Origin: Microglena sp. YARC
Taxonomy: Eukaryota; Chlorophyta; Chlorophyceae; Chlamydomonadales; Chlamydomonadaceae
Length of the DNA: 64,000 nucleotides
Direction: 5' to 3'
NCBI GenBank assembly: GCA_022414725.1
Contig: CM039465.1
Coordinates: 43,136,265-43,200,264, forward strand
A program made the translations under genes and the position numbers. Every line of letters starts with the position of its first letter. Position 1 is the first letter of the stretch. A model generated the notes under the pieces. It did not search any database. It was not told the DNA's origin and saw only the letters and a list, made by a program, of their open reading frames with translations. Below, in pieces: positions 32,362-42,859 of the stretch.

Positions 32362-34507
32362 AGCAAGGAGCCATTGATCTGTCAGGGTTGGTGGGAAGCA
32401 TGGCAGCTTTGAAGGTCAGTTCAGTGGAAGTGGAAATGTATGCTCCCACGTACAAGCAGTGTACTTGTACATGAGCAGCGGGGATATCAGCAGTATCAGC
32501 AGTAACCGGTAGGATAGCCCCCAGTGCAGAACTACTGCCTGGTTGAACAGGGCCGGCCTTATTTGCCTCTATATCAACGAAGCCTGGGTCGACCGGAACA
32601 CCCCAGCCATACGCAGTATTGGAACCCGACCAGTGTTCCAGATCATCACTTGCACTATCGGCAACGGCTACATCATCACATGGGCTTGACCCGAGAAATC
32701 CACCAGGGACGACAGGAGGCGTCAGAATGAACGACACCCGCGAGCCATCCGAGGTGGTCGGAGGTTGGCGACTATTAGTCAATGGACCTGATCCAGGTAC
32801 CACTATGATCGAAGGCTGTCGTAATCCTACATCTTCACCGACGAAATGTGGCGCAGAGGAGGGCCTGGCGACCCCCTGCGATTCGGCTAAGATTTTATCT
32901 GAAAGAACTGCAGAATCTCGCCCGTCCAGTGCCTTCACACACAATACAGCACCGTCAGCCCCTGACCTGGGACGCAAGGTCATCCCATGATCAGGGCAGC
33001 GGTCGACAATTGGGGTTAGCAAAGGGTCAAGGGAATAAACCGTAGGCACAGGCATATGTCCGTTGATAGCGGCAGGGATGCGAGAGACATACGGCGACCC
33101 GTCATAGGGAGATAGCCCAGGAATACAGTTATGATCAAACTGCTCATAGAAGAGTACATCACGACTCTCTACTACCTGGCGCAACTTAGGAACCCAAACA
33201 AAAGAACCCTTACTCACCAGGGAATACCCAACCAGTCTACCAGATAACGCCCTTTCGTCCAGCTTGTTGCGCTTCTTCCCATTGACTAACGTAACGTAGC
33301 AAGGGCATCCGAACACGCGCAACATCGACACATCAGGCTGAACCCCAAAGAAAAGTTCATGAGGAGTCTTATCTCCCTGATTGGGCAAGCGATTACGAAG
33401 GTAACACGCAGCTAGGAAGGCATAGGGCTAGAAAGACTTAGTTAGCTTAGACTCCAGGTGGATGCTCCTAGCTATAGACTGTAAGACCCCATTGTACCTC
33501 TCCACAGTTGCATTCTGCTGTGCAGTGTATGCCAAAGATAACTCGTGCACTGCCCCAACCGATATCAGCCAATCCTCAAACCACTTTACTATAAACTCCT
33601 TAGCCCTGTCAGACCTCAGGCACTTAAAGGCAAACCCGTGCAGCTGATTCATCCATCTGAGGATGATAGTCTGAACTGCTAAGGGAGCTTCATCCCTGGT
33701 CCTCAAGCACAACACTTCAGCATAGCCAGAGTGTTGGTCTGTGAGGCACAGAATATAAAACTCCCCACGCAGACCTCTAATATGAACTGGCCCCATGATG
33801 TCCAAGTGAAGCCGTTGGAGAGGTGCATTGATCGGAGTAGTGCTTGCTTTAGGAAAAGGGAGACGTTTGCCCTTAGCCTTTTGACAAGCATCACAAGGGA
33901 TCTTAGCCAGTTTTTTGGACCTGGTTGAGTGAGAGGGGTAAGTTCTTAACCATACCCTTCTTGACAAGTCTGTGCATGGCATCATAGCCGGGGTGACCTA
34001 GCCGCCTATGCCACAGCCATTCAGGAGTGGTAGGGATAACAACTCCACCGTCCTCATCAACATCAAGTGCAAAAGCTGGGTAATTGTCAGCACCAAACGA
34101 ACAGCCACTGGTGGTGTAACAAGGCCTACATGCAAACTTGTAAACACCATCACTGGAGGCAGGGAAGGACCAGAGAATAGAAGAGCCCTGAGTGGCAGTG
34201 CAACTAATACTATCAAAAAAATCTTGCAGTGGAGAGAATGAGCCACAGCATTTACTGACAGGAGGTTCACCGGACAGTGAGGTATGTAGAGAACATTAGT
34301 TAGAATGATTGGTGTTGGTAACCAATCACTACATAACTCAATGGATCCCTTACCTACTGCCCGTTGAACCACACCATCACCAAATCGAACTGATGGCAGA
34401 TTCAGTGGAACATCAAACACAGTGAACAAAGATCTATCACCTGTGATGGACATCCCAGCTCCAGAATCCACATGCCAGACACCCTCAGACAGGCTCGGAC
34501 TACACAC
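32351..34507 (-). pseudogene. pol: Protease and integrase part of pol, copia element 2
   Basis: Three frames cover this part. 34507-33998 has the retropepsin motif GVWHVDSGAGMSITGD and FGDGVVQRAVGKGSIELCSD. 33985-33428 carries the integrase core: CDACQKAKGKRLPFPKAS, LHLDIMGPVHIRGLRGEFYI, KCLRSDRAKEF and YTAQQNATVERYNGVLQ. 33388-32351 holds the C-terminal region with ELFFGVQPDVSMLRVFGCPC and a long acidic, Ser/Pro-rich linker to RT. Breaks lie near 34220 (an inserted base; the N-terminal zinc finger HRRLGH segment falls between frames at about 34000) and at 33428 (TAG within FWPYAF). Domains D, D and E of the catalytic triad are all recognisable. Confidence 0.87.
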
Positions 34508-34553
34508 ATTTGAGAACCTAGAGGTGCAGGAGAATAGGACAGGGGCTTACCTG

Positions 34554-36715
34554 CTACTTCTGCATAGCAAACCCATCAATTTGAGCCTGCAAGGAAGACA
34601 ATTGCTTTGGAGTAAGGTGACCTGGAAGGGCCAGGTTAGCAGGCAACGGTGAAGGAAGCGTTGGTTCTGCACGACCAGGGACCCTTCGCAGGGCAGGGAA
34701 CTTCGTCCAGCAACGGTCCTCCGAGTGACCATCCTCGTGGGGGCATGGTCCCCAGGTGCATTCCAGGCCCCTCTTGTACGACCCAGAACCACCACCAGTC
34801 TTCTGCCGCCGCTGAAATGCAGCATTAGCAGGAAACTGAGGAGCGGTCCGGGACCAACCAGGATGCCTGGAATCCGACTGAGGGAGCGCTATGTTAAGAA
34901 TATCTAGCTGCCTATATTCCTCTAGACAGGACCAGTACTCAACAGGTTGCTGGTTGTATATCAGGATACCATACTTAATCCGCAGCGTTTCGAACCGGGG
35001 CAAACTCGCACCTTGAACTATAATGCCCATGGCGTGACGCTGAGTCTGCGGAAACCCAGCACTGCGCAGGTCAGTGCACATACCGCGAACCCGACGAAAG
35101 AAAGCGTCAACGTGCTCATGAGTGCCCATGACCGAAGCATGATACTCCTTCAGCAAGAGAGGGACACGCGAGGCAAGGGCATCGGACTGCTGCCTCCGGA
35201 TATGCAAAAAAATATCCCGAGGTGAAGCAAAGTCCCTATACACCTTGACTAGGGCCTCCGTCATGTTGGCAAGCATCATGGATAAGATCATGAACTCTTG
35301 GCGGGGTAGGGTCAGCGCACTGAAACCCAACAGTGCAGGATCGACACTAGACTCACCATGAGAGGCCGAAGTTCCAGCAGCAGGAGGAGCACACCGAGGA
35401 GCTAAAGACTCACGAATCGCCAGAAAATACTCAGCAGCAAGACCAGCGTCATAAGCGCGCTGGTCATCTAAGTTCCTGATGAGATCTAGGGAACGCGCAA
35501 CACGCACAATGAGCTCGAAATCAGGACGAACAGGACAGAAAGGGAGTGGCACCTTAACAAACTGGTAACCTCGCAGGTCACTGTTCCTACGCCCGACCCC
35601 TCCAGAGGTCACACCATTAGCAGGAGGGTAGTTAATCCCTTGCATAACAGGTCCCAGAAAAGCCCGACACTCTAGACCTAGCTCAGAATAAGCCATCACA
35701 CGCCTAGGCCTAGGGCGACCCTTGCTATCAACCATAGCCTGAGTGGCAGTCATATCCAGCCCAAGGATTCCCCAGCATGTTGAGCTTGGCGGATAAGACG
35801 GCAGTCCTGCAGGGATAGACGCAGAGGATGTCCGCCATCGAGCAGATGCTCCCAGGAGTCGCATGACAGCGAAGGAGGCACATATGGCGGAGGGCCAGGA
35901 GCAGGGGGCTGCTCCACAGGCGGAGGCGGGGGTGGAGGGGGCTCCTGCGAAGGGCCAGCAAAGGATGCGCGGCCAGCAGCAGCAGCAGAAGCCTCTCAAG
36001 CACGAGTATTGTAGCCAGACAGACCTCGGTCCGGAGGCAAGGTGAAAGACGCAGACTTCTGCATCACAGACGGCCTGGCCACCTCCGGGTGGACAGGTGG
36101 AAGGGGCGCAAGCAGAGGCGCAGAGACTGGATCAGGCTTAAATTCCGGGGAAGGCGCAAGAGCAGGTGCCAACAGAGGCTCATACACAGGAGAGACGGTA
36201 GAATTGAACACTCGAGTAGCAGTGGAAGGAGTGACTCCACCAAAGTCACCACTCATAGCACTCTGCAGATCTTCATCTCCATCATCAGAGTCATCAGCAT
36301 AGCCATCTGCACGGTGATGACGAGCAAGTTCTTGATAGTCGTAGTCAAAACGGGCATCAGGAGGAGGAGGCGCCCTTGCGTACTGGATAATCTGAGTGGA
36401 AGCACAGCAGAGTCTCATCAGGACGTCCTCAATCTCAGGAGGGAGACGTCGGACAGTAGCAGAAGGAGCCGTAAAGGTGGAGGATTGATTGGGGGGGGTT
36501 ACTTCCACGATGGCGGAAGGACTCTCATGACCGCTAGCAGAGGCAGCTGGTGCACAGACGTCTAGCCAATCATCAAGAGGACCCGGGTCCTCCTTAGGAA
36601 GGACACGGTCGCAGCCATTGCTGATAATGACACTGCGCATCCCGCGCGTCCAAGATTCTCCATTCTTGTCGTGGAGTTTCTCAAAATTAGCGGGAGTCCC
36701 TCGCGGAAGTTGCAT
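34554..36715 (-). pseudogene. gag: gag of copia element 2 (frameshifted)
   Basis: Begins MQLPRGTPANFEKLHDKNGE 38 bases inside the 5' LTR and is open to 35996. A short central part (SWEHLLDGGHPLRLSLQDCR) is in a third frame near 35800. The frame from about 35760 to 34554 carries RVMAYSELGLECRAFLGPVM, AYDAGLAAEYFLAIRESLAP and a zinc-knuckle variant C-x4-C-x5-H-x4-C (CTWGPCPHEDGHSEDRC). It ends QIDGFAMQK then TAG, the same place as in element 1. Two frame changes separate the N-terminal and C-terminal halves. Confidence 0.86.
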
Positions 36716-36752
36716 CGCAAAGCAGTGGTAGTAAATGAGGGACCGTATAACC

Positions 36753-37053
36753 TATCAGCTTGGATAACACTCCGGAGAGTGGACTTAGTGTGTGCAGCAC
36801 GCCAATCTATAAATGCGGAGACGAGAATAATATTACATAAGACAGTGGAACCATAAAGGGACACCAGCGGAGGAAAGGGGGGCGGTAGCCTGGAACCTGA
36901 TCAGGGTACAGGTTAGACAGCGCGTGTCAGAAGAACCGATGACGCAGTCAACAGGAAGCTGACATAGTACTGTCAGGACCGATAGTTCTAAGGGAGTACA
37001 TAAGTAGTCACCAAGTCATAAAACGCGTGAGAGCACCGCAATTCATGCTGACA
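36753..37053 (-). repeat. 5' LTR of element 2
   Basis: 301 bp. On the - strand a TATA-like ATTTATAGATTGG occurs near 36814-36802, matching TGTATAGATTGG in element 1. That conserved position suggests the LTR promoter. Confidence 0.93.
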
Positions 37054-37058
37054 GATGC

Positions 37059-37565
37059 GATTCGGACATTTCTGACAGGTCGGCTGACTCACCACGTGAC
37101 CTCCCGTTGTGCGCAGCGACAGGTCTCTTGACGCAAGGGAAAGGTCTTGTAGAGATGCAGGGGGAAAAGCTTGTAGGAAGACGAACTGTAGCGCTACCGA
37201 AATCAGGTGGATGAACTCAGGCGGGAAAAGGAGAAATCGGGCGGGATGCGCAACTGGTAGAATACGCAGGTTGCGAAGGTTGCATACCACACCACCACCA
37301 CCACGACCACGACCACCACCACGACCACGACCATGATTTCTTTATATATATAGATTATGTTATCTTATCTTATATTATCTTATCTTATCTTATATTGTAT
37401 TAATATTATTATAGTATATTATATCATATATTATTACAATATATTATATAATATTATAATGTACAGATAGTACACAGATATTATATCCTTTTTATATTCA
37501 TAGATAATGATATTGTATGATGTATTGAGAGATAGTCTTGGAACCAGGACGATATTCCCAACCCT
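37059..37565. repeat. Intergenic DNA ending in AT-rich microsatellite
   Basis: 37059-37270 is unremarkable. 37271-37330 is a CCA/ACGACC tract. 37340-37500 is (TTATC)n/(ATATT)n low-complexity sequence. Confidence 0.7.
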
Positions 37566-37870
37566 GCAAATTAATTGACAACGACTCACTTAGTAGTAAT
37601 CAAAGTCATGGGCGGTGGAAGGGTAGATGAGCTTGAGTGTGGAAGTGATATTCACAACCAATGCCAATGAATTCACAACTACTTACCTTGTAGTAATCGA
37701 AGTCATGGGCGGTGGGAGGGTAGATGAGCTTGAGTGTGGTCGTGATATTTACAAACCTACCAATGAATTGACAACGACTCACCTTGTAGTAATCGAAGTC
37801 ATGGGTGGTGGGAGGGTAGATGAGCTTGAGTGTGGACGTGATATTTACAAACCTACCAATGAATTGACAA
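37566..37870 (-). pseudogene. Three truncated 3'-side copies of the TLKLIYPP exon
   Basis: Units of about 93 bp at 37580, 37690 and 37785 repeat the right part of the 37879 exon (ITSTLKLIYPPTAHDFDYYK). Those at 37690 and 37785 are followed by donor-type sequence (GTGAGTCG or GTAAGTAG) and the one at 37580 by CTAAGTGAGTCG. All lie downstream of the intact exon on its strand and none keeps the acceptor side. Confidence 0.75.
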
Positions 37871-37878
37871 CGACTCAC

Positions 37879-37972
37879 CTTGTAGTAATCGAAGTCATGG
37901 GCGGTGGGAGGGTAGATGAGCTTTAGTGTGGACGTGATCTGCTTCATTCGAACACCAGCTTGCAGCCAGCGC
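37879..37972 (-). CDS. Exon 3 of an unrecognised - strand gene
   Basis: Reads RWLQAGVRMKQITSTLKLIY then PPTAHDFDYYK and ends at a strong donor, TACAAG|GTGAGTCG. The left boundary is uncertain: GCCGCAG at 37981-37987 is a canonical acceptor but would not keep phase with the exon at 41549. TTGTTGAG at 37973-37980 gives phase 2 and an Arg codon across the junction, making ...NIR-RWLQ.... Truncated copies on both sides follow the same polarity as the PTP and plastid genes. I do not recognise the family; the residues suggest a soluble, charged segment. Confidence 0.55.
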
Positions 37973-37980
37973 CTCAACAA

Positions 37981-38032
37981 CTGCGGCCGGGGGACACAGA
38001 AACCACATCTGCGAGGAAGTGGTGTGTGTGTG

Positions 38033-38063
<31 letters not shown>

Positions 38064-38400
38064 GGAGCAAGTGTCTTGTGTGAGGGGTCGTTGGGCTGGT
38101 TTGGGTTAGGCCATGCTTCATCCGAACTCCGACTTGCAAGCCAGCGCCTCAACAACTGCGGCCGGGGGACACAGAAACCACATCTGCGAGGAAGTGGTGT
38201 GTGTGTGAAAGAGGGGGGGGGGGGGGGGGGGGGGAGCAAATGTCTTGTGTGAGTGGTCGTTGGGCTGGTTTGGGTTAGGCCATGCTTCATCCGAACTACG
38301 ACTTGCAGCCAGCGCCTCAACAACTGCGGCCGGGGGACACAGAAAACCACATCTGCGAGGAAGTGGTGTGTGTGTGGGAGAGGGGGGGGGGGGGGGGGGA
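37981..38400 (-). pseudogene. Truncated 5'-side copies of the RWLQ exon with G-run spacers
   Basis: CAACAACTGCGGCCGGGGGA (acceptor side, reversed) recurs at 37975, 38151 and 38319. Each copy has TGTGTCCCCCGGCCGCAG|TTGTTGAGGCG on the - strand. Those at 38130 and 38300 keep only LLRRWLQ.GVRMK-like sequence and then run into GCCTAACCC. G runs of 18-30 bases and GTGTGTGTGAAAGAG separate them. They sit upstream of the exon on its strand, as expected for acceptor-edge copies. Confidence 0.72.
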
Positions 38401-38526
38401 GAGAGAGCGAGAAAGGGAGAGAGGGATGTGTGTGGTGTGTGTGAGAAAGAGAGAGAGGGACGGAGGGTGGGGGTGATGTGATGTGTGTGTGAGAGAGAGA
38501 GAAAGGGGGTGATGTTTTGTGTAGTT

Positions 38527-38621
<95 letters not shown>

Positions 38622-38820
38622 GTCTACGTGTGGTATGTGTATATGTATTTGCATGTGTGTGCATGTGTGTATGTGTGGATGTATTGGGTTTGGTTGGGTA
38701 GGGTTGGGTGATTGGGTCTGGTAAATATGGTGTATGTGTGTGTTTGGTGTGAGGGTCAGGTGGTGTGGTGTGATATGTGCGTGTTTTTGGTAGGGAATGT
38801 GTGGTCTGTGGTGGGCGTGT
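38400..38820. repeat. (GA)n and (TG)n low-complexity sequence
   Basis: A purine (GA)n block at 38550-38620 is flanked by TG-rich sequence. No gene. Confidence 0.9.
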
Positions 38821-38821
38821 G

Positions 38822-38868
38822 TCACACCTGATGCTTTGGTCTCTTGCATGATTGCACAACGTTATATG
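38822..38868 (-). pseudogene. Most distal 3'-edge copy of the LLYALCNHARDQ exon
   Basis: The - strand reads TLCNHARDQSIR followed by donor-like CAG|GTGTGACA. It is one of about eleven copies between here and 41410. Confidence 0.65.
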
Positions 38869-38887
38869 GTTAGGGAACGGCAAGTCA

Positions 38888-39065
38888 TATGATGTTGACC
38901 AAAGACAAGTATGATATCATATGATATCATACACAAATCATATGATTTGATATCATATGATTTGATGCCCCAGGCCAAAGTTACCTCGTCAGACCGCCGT
39001 CATCATATGATATCATATGATGACATGATATCATATGACATCATATTGCCGATCCCTATATATGG
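38888..39065. repeat. Palindromic CATATGATATCATATG repeat
   Basis: Related to 24900-25060 and 61820-62060: CATATGATGTTGACCAAAG, AAGTATGATATC, GGCCAAAGTTACC and the GATCCC..TATATATGG side. Rich in self-complementary CATATGATATCATATG, so it should fold strongly. Confidence 0.6.
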
Positions 39066-39081
39066 TTGCACACGTTATGTG

Positions 39082-39433
39082 TGTAACGGATTGGAATCGT
39101 TACACCATAGCGACATTCGGCAAAGGAGTTCATATGATGTCCGAGTACTCATTCTCTAGTACATATACCGAGCCATACCGTTACACTCTTCCCTCCTCTA
39201 GGAGTCCGTCACGGACTCTTCGAGTGGTAGTCATCGGTTGGTATATCATGTACCACGTGATGACGTTGTACGTTTTCGGACAGATTCCGTTCCTTGCCGC
39301 GTCGCGGTGTTAACCAGCTCCGAAACCAGTGTAACGGATTGGAATCGTTACACCATAGCGACATTCGGCAAAGGAGTTCATATGATGTCCGAGTACTCAT
39401 TCTATAGTACATATACCGAGCTATACCGTTACA
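39082..39433. mobile_element. 352-bp TRIM-like element with 104-bp terminal direct repeats
   Basis: Two 104-bp direct repeats (39082-39185, 39330-39433) begin TGTAACGGATTGGAATCG, end ACCGTTACA and differ at two sites. They have LTR-type TG...CA ends. The whole is flanked by ATGTG at 39077-39081 and 39434-39438, a 5-bp target-site duplication. The 144-bp interior has no ORF. This fits a terminal-repeat retrotransposon in miniature. I do not see a convincing primer-binding site or polypurine tract, so a tandem MITE pair is an alternative. Confidence 0.72.
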
Positions 39434-40416
39434 ATGTGTGTATGTGTATATGTTTGTGCATATGTGCATGTCTGTATGTGTGCATGTCTGTATGTGTGTA
39501 TGTGTGTGTATGTCTGTATGTGTGTATGTGTATGTGTGTGTGCATGTGTGCAGATGTGTGTGTATATATGTGGAGGTTTGTGTATATGTGTGTATGTGTG
39601 TGCATGTGCGTGTATGTGTGTCTATGTGTGCCCGTCTGTGTATATGTGTGTATGTGTGTGCATGTGTGTGTATGCGTATGTGTGTGTCTATGTGTGCATG
39701 TGTGTGTGCATGTGCAAGTATGTGTGTGTGTGAGTATGTGTGCCTCACACCTGATGCTATGGTCCCTAGCATGGGTGCACAAGGCAAAGAGCAGGCCCAT
39801 GGATAAATGTGTTTGTGTGTATGTGTGTGTGACTCACACCTGATGCTATGGTCCCTAGCATGGGTGCACAAGGCATAGAGCAGGTTGATGGACATATGTG
39901 TGCGTGTGTGTGTGTGTGCCTCACACCTGATGCTCTGGTCCCTAGCATGGGTGCACAAGGCATAGAGCAGGTTGATGGATATATGTGTGTGTGGTGGTGG
40001 TGGTGGTGATGGTGTGTGTGTGTTCATGTGTGTGTGGTGGTGGTGGTGGTGGTGTGTGTGTTTATTTGTGTGTGTGGTGGTGGTGGTGTGTGTGTTTATG
40101 TGTGTGCGTTACACCCGATGCTCTGGTCCCTAGCATGGTTGCACAATGAATACAGCAGTCCGATGGACATATGGGTGTGTGGTGGGGTGTGTGGATGGGT
40201 GTGTGGGGGGTGGGGTGGGGTGTGTGTGTGGGGGGGGGGTATGTGTGTGCGTCATACCTGATGCTCTGTCCCTAGCATGGTTGCACAAGGCATTGGAGCA
40301 TGCTGAAAACAAGCAAGCAAACTAGCAAACAAAAAACATACACACACATGATGCTATGGTCCCTTGCATGGTTGCACAAGGCATAGAGCAGGCCGATGAA
40401 TATATGTGTGTGCGTT

Positions 40417-40449
<33 letters not shown>

Positions 40450-40919
40450 CATGTGTGTGTGTGTGTGTATGTGTGTGTGTGTGTGTGTGTGGTGGGGGTG
40501 GGGTGGGTGGTGGTGGGTGGGTGGGGGGGGGGGGGTGTGTGTGGTTTGTATGTGTGTGCATCACACCTGATGCTCTAGTCCATCGCATGGTTGCACATGG
40601 CATAGAGCACGCCAATGTACATATGTTTGTGTGTGTGTTTTTGTGTGCGTGTGTGTATGTGTGTGGTATGGTGTTTGTGTGTGTGTGTGTTTGTGTGTGG
40701 TGTGTATGTGTGTGGTATGTGTTGTGTGTGGTTTTGTGTGTGTGTGTATGTGTGTATGTGTTTGTTGTGTGTGGGAGGGGGGGGGGGGGTATGTGTGTGC
40801 GTCACACCTGATGCTCTGGTCCCTAGTATGGTTACACAAGGCATAGAGCAGAATAACAACAAGCAAGCAAACTAGCAAACAAAAACATACACACACCTGA
40901 TGCTATGGTACTTACCATG

Positions 40920-41091
40920 TATGTATATATGTATGTATGTATGTTACAGTCCAGGGGTAGGCCAAATAGGCTAAAGGGACTTGCCCAACGTTAGAAGAGC
41001 TTAAAAAGAAAAAAGCACTGATGAACTGAACCCCAAACAATCGTTTAACCAACAAAGGCCCTGAGCTCGTGCTACAGTGATAATTTAATTA
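40920..41091 (-). mobile_element. SINE-like family A, copy 5, with target-site duplications
   Basis: A 172-bp insertion splits an exon-edge copy and is flanked by TACCATG at 40913-40919 and 41092-41098. On the - strand it begins TAATTAAATTATCACTGTAG and carries GGGGTTCAGTTC, resembling a pol III B box. It ends GGACTGTAACATACATACAT with an (ACAT)n tail. Seven-base duplications and a simple-repeat tail indicate retroposition. It defines the ends of the family. Confidence 0.8.
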
Positions 41092-41129
41092 TACCATGGT
41101 TGCACAAGGTATACAGCAGAACAAAAGCA

Positions 41130-41340
41130 AGCAGAACAAGTTCGATGCAGCGTCGCCTGCGACGCTAAAAATTGGCGGAGAGTGATCGCGAGGGAGCGAC
41201 AGGTGGCAACGGAAGCGAGTTAGTTACGAGGCCGTTGGCTGACGTGTAGGGCTTCATCGCGGTCAGACGGATGGACGAACGGACAAATGGGTAACACTGG
41301 GGGTTCCCGCCCACCAGAAGGTGGGGCTCCGCCAAAAAAA
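41130..41340. repeat. Second copy of the 10700-10950 dispersed repeat
   Basis: Same orientation and word order as at 10700, ending GGGGCTCCGCCAAAAAAA. It lies between exon-edge copies. Confidence 0.6.
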
Positions 41341-41548
41341 CAAAAACATACACACACCTGATGCTCTGGTCCCTAGCATGGTTGCACAATGCATAGAGCA
41401 GGCGGATGGACATATGTGTGTGCGTGTGTGTGTGTGTGCGTGCGTGCGTGTGTCTGTGTGTGTTGTGCGTGTGTGTGTGTGGTGGGTGTGTTGTGGGGGT
41501 GGGGGGGTGGGGGGGCGTGTGTGTGGTTTGTATGTGTGTGCCTCACAC

Positions 41549-41872
41549 CTGATGTTCTGGTCCCTAGCATGGTTGCACAAGGCATAGAGCAGGCCGATGG
41601 ACATATTCAAGCGATCAACCGAGGACCAGGTGATGGTAGTGGCCCCTTCAGCCTCCTTAGCTGCTGACTCGTCCTTGGGGGGCTCAGGACCGCCCTCCTT
41701 GGGGGGCTCAGGACCGCCTTCCTTGGGGACCAGGACCGCCCTCCTCGGGGGCTCAGGACTTCCCTCCTTGCGGGGCTCAGGACCGCCCTCCTCCGGGGCC
41801 AGGCTGGAGCGGATGCTTTTGTGTGGGATCTGAAGGCCCCACAGCTCAATGCGCTCCTCAACACTGTAGTGC
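41549..41872 (-). CDS. Exon 2 of an unrecognised - strand gene
   Basis: A 324-nt exon bounded by acceptor CTTCCCCCATTCAG and donor AACATCAG|GTGTGAGG. It encodes HYSVEERIELWGLQIPHKSI, then a low-complexity block of PEPPKEGG repeats (about residues 25-60). AKEAEGATTITWSSVDRLNM and SIGLLYALCNHARDQNIR follow. The entry phase (one base completing a codon) agrees with the CTCAA|GTAAGT donors upstream, giving DLK-HYSVEE. The exit is phase 2. The Pro/Glu/Lys tract is coded by a ~27-bp minisatellite (CTCAGGACCGCCCTCCTTGG). No known domain is recognised. An upstream 5'-edge copy and about eleven downstream 3'-edge copies bracket it. Confidence 0.65.
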
Positions 41873-42130
41873 CTGAATGGGGGAAGAGTGTGAGGTGGTG
41901 TGTATGTGTGGTGGTGGGTGTATATGTGGTGCGTATAGTTGCGTGTGTGTGCTTGTGTGTATGTGCTGGTGGTGGTTGAGGTTGTGATGTGTGTGTGGTG
42001 GTGTGTATTGGGTGGTGGTGTTTGTGTGTGTGTGGTGTGTGTTTGTGTGTATGTGTGGTGGTGGTGTGTGTGCTTGTTGGGGCACATACATCTCAATGCG
42101 CTCCTCAACACTGCAGTACCTGAATTATAG
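41873..42130 (-). pseudogene. TG/GGT repeat and 5'-edge copy of exon 2
   Basis: At 42075-42130 the - strand has TTCTATAATTCAG|GTACTGCAGTGTTGAGGAGC then GCATTGAGATG, a copy of the acceptor and first ~13 codons of exon 2 (YCSVEERIEM). It then passes into GTGCCCCAACAAGC and simple repeats. Confidence 0.72.
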
Positions 42131-42420
42131 AAGGCATGATGTAATTGGGTGCAGCTGTGTGTGTGTGTGTGTTGGGGGGGGGGGGGGGGGGGGGATCAGC
42201 TGTGTGTGTGTGTGCAGGGGGGGGGGGGGGGGGGGGGTCGAAGCTGTGGGCTGGTGGGGCGGGGATGCGGGTGGGGTGGTGGGTGCGTGGGGGGGAATGC
42301 AGCTGTGCGCGTGTGTGTGTGTGTGAGGGGGGGGGGGGGGGGGGGGGGTAAGGGGGGGAAGAAGCTATGTGTGTGAGGGATGAGGAGGGCGTGGGGGGGT
42401 TATGCAGCTGTTTGGTCGAT
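42131..42420. repeat. TG and G-run block with GCAGCTGTG units
   Basis: Four GCAGCTGTG/TCAGCTGTG units are separated by TG repeats and G runs of up to about 25 bases, near 42150, 42195, 42298 and 42403. No ORF of interest; long G runs could form G-quadruplexes. Confidence 0.7.
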
Positions 42421-42800
42421 GGGTTAGTTCCAAAGCCTTTTCAGGTTTAGGGCGCGTTGCTTCATACAAGCTTACAGGTTTTTACATTCATCAAGGTCTT
42501 GGGCTTTAGGACTTGGGGTTTATTCAAAGCTCTCAGCCTCAAATCCTTTTTCATGTTTAGGGCTCGTTGATTCATGCAATCATGCATGCTAACAGGTTTC
42601 CTTCATCAAGGTCTTGGGCTTTAGGACTTGGGGTTTATTCAAAGCTCTCAGCCTCAATTTCTTTTTCAGGTTTAGGGCATCGATGATTCACGCATAAAAA
42701 AAAAGGGCTTTACAGTTTTGTTCACGACTAATCATTCTTTCTAGTCATACGGCTTTAGAATAGGGGTTTGTTCAAAGCCCTCATCCTCAAAGGTTGGGGT
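42421..42800. repeat. ~120-bp tandem repeat, three units
   Basis: Each unit has TTTTTCAGGTTTAGGGC, GTTGATTCATGCA, CATCAAGGTCTTGGGCTTTA, GGACTTGGGGTTTATTCAAA and GCTCTCAGCCTCAA. The third is more diverged. Non-coding by inspection. Confidence 0.7.
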
Positions 42801-42859
42801 TCTTCGTTTCAGGGGTGGCTCTGTGTATGGGCGGCCGTGTCTTCCCCCACAACACAAAA

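Larger units (their letters stand above)
30225..37053 (-). mobile_element. Full-length Ty1/copia LTR retrotransposon, element 2
   Basis: 6,829 bp, opposite in orientation to element 1, flanked by GATGC (30220-30224 and 37054-37058). LTRs are 301 bp each with TGTCAGC...GCTGATA ends on the element strand and differ at about three positions, so insertion was recent. Proteins are colinear with and clearly related to element 1. RT/RNase H is intact; gag, protease and integrase are broken by a few indels and one gag-pol stop. It could be mobilised in trans, or could be autonomous if some breaks are assembly errors. Confidence 0.95.
39439..41410 (-). pseudogene. Array of ~10 truncated 3'-edge copies of the LLYALCNHARDQ exon
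   Basis: Copies near 39742, 39832, 39920, 40108, 40252, 40345, 40561, 40800, 40890 and 41350. Each reads on the - strand a version of MSI.LLYALC.HARDQSIRC, with donor-like CAG|GTGTGAGGC in most. TG, G-run and GTGG repeats lie between. All are downstream of the intact exon at 41549-41872. The 40890 copy is split by a SINE-like insertion. Confidence 0.75.
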
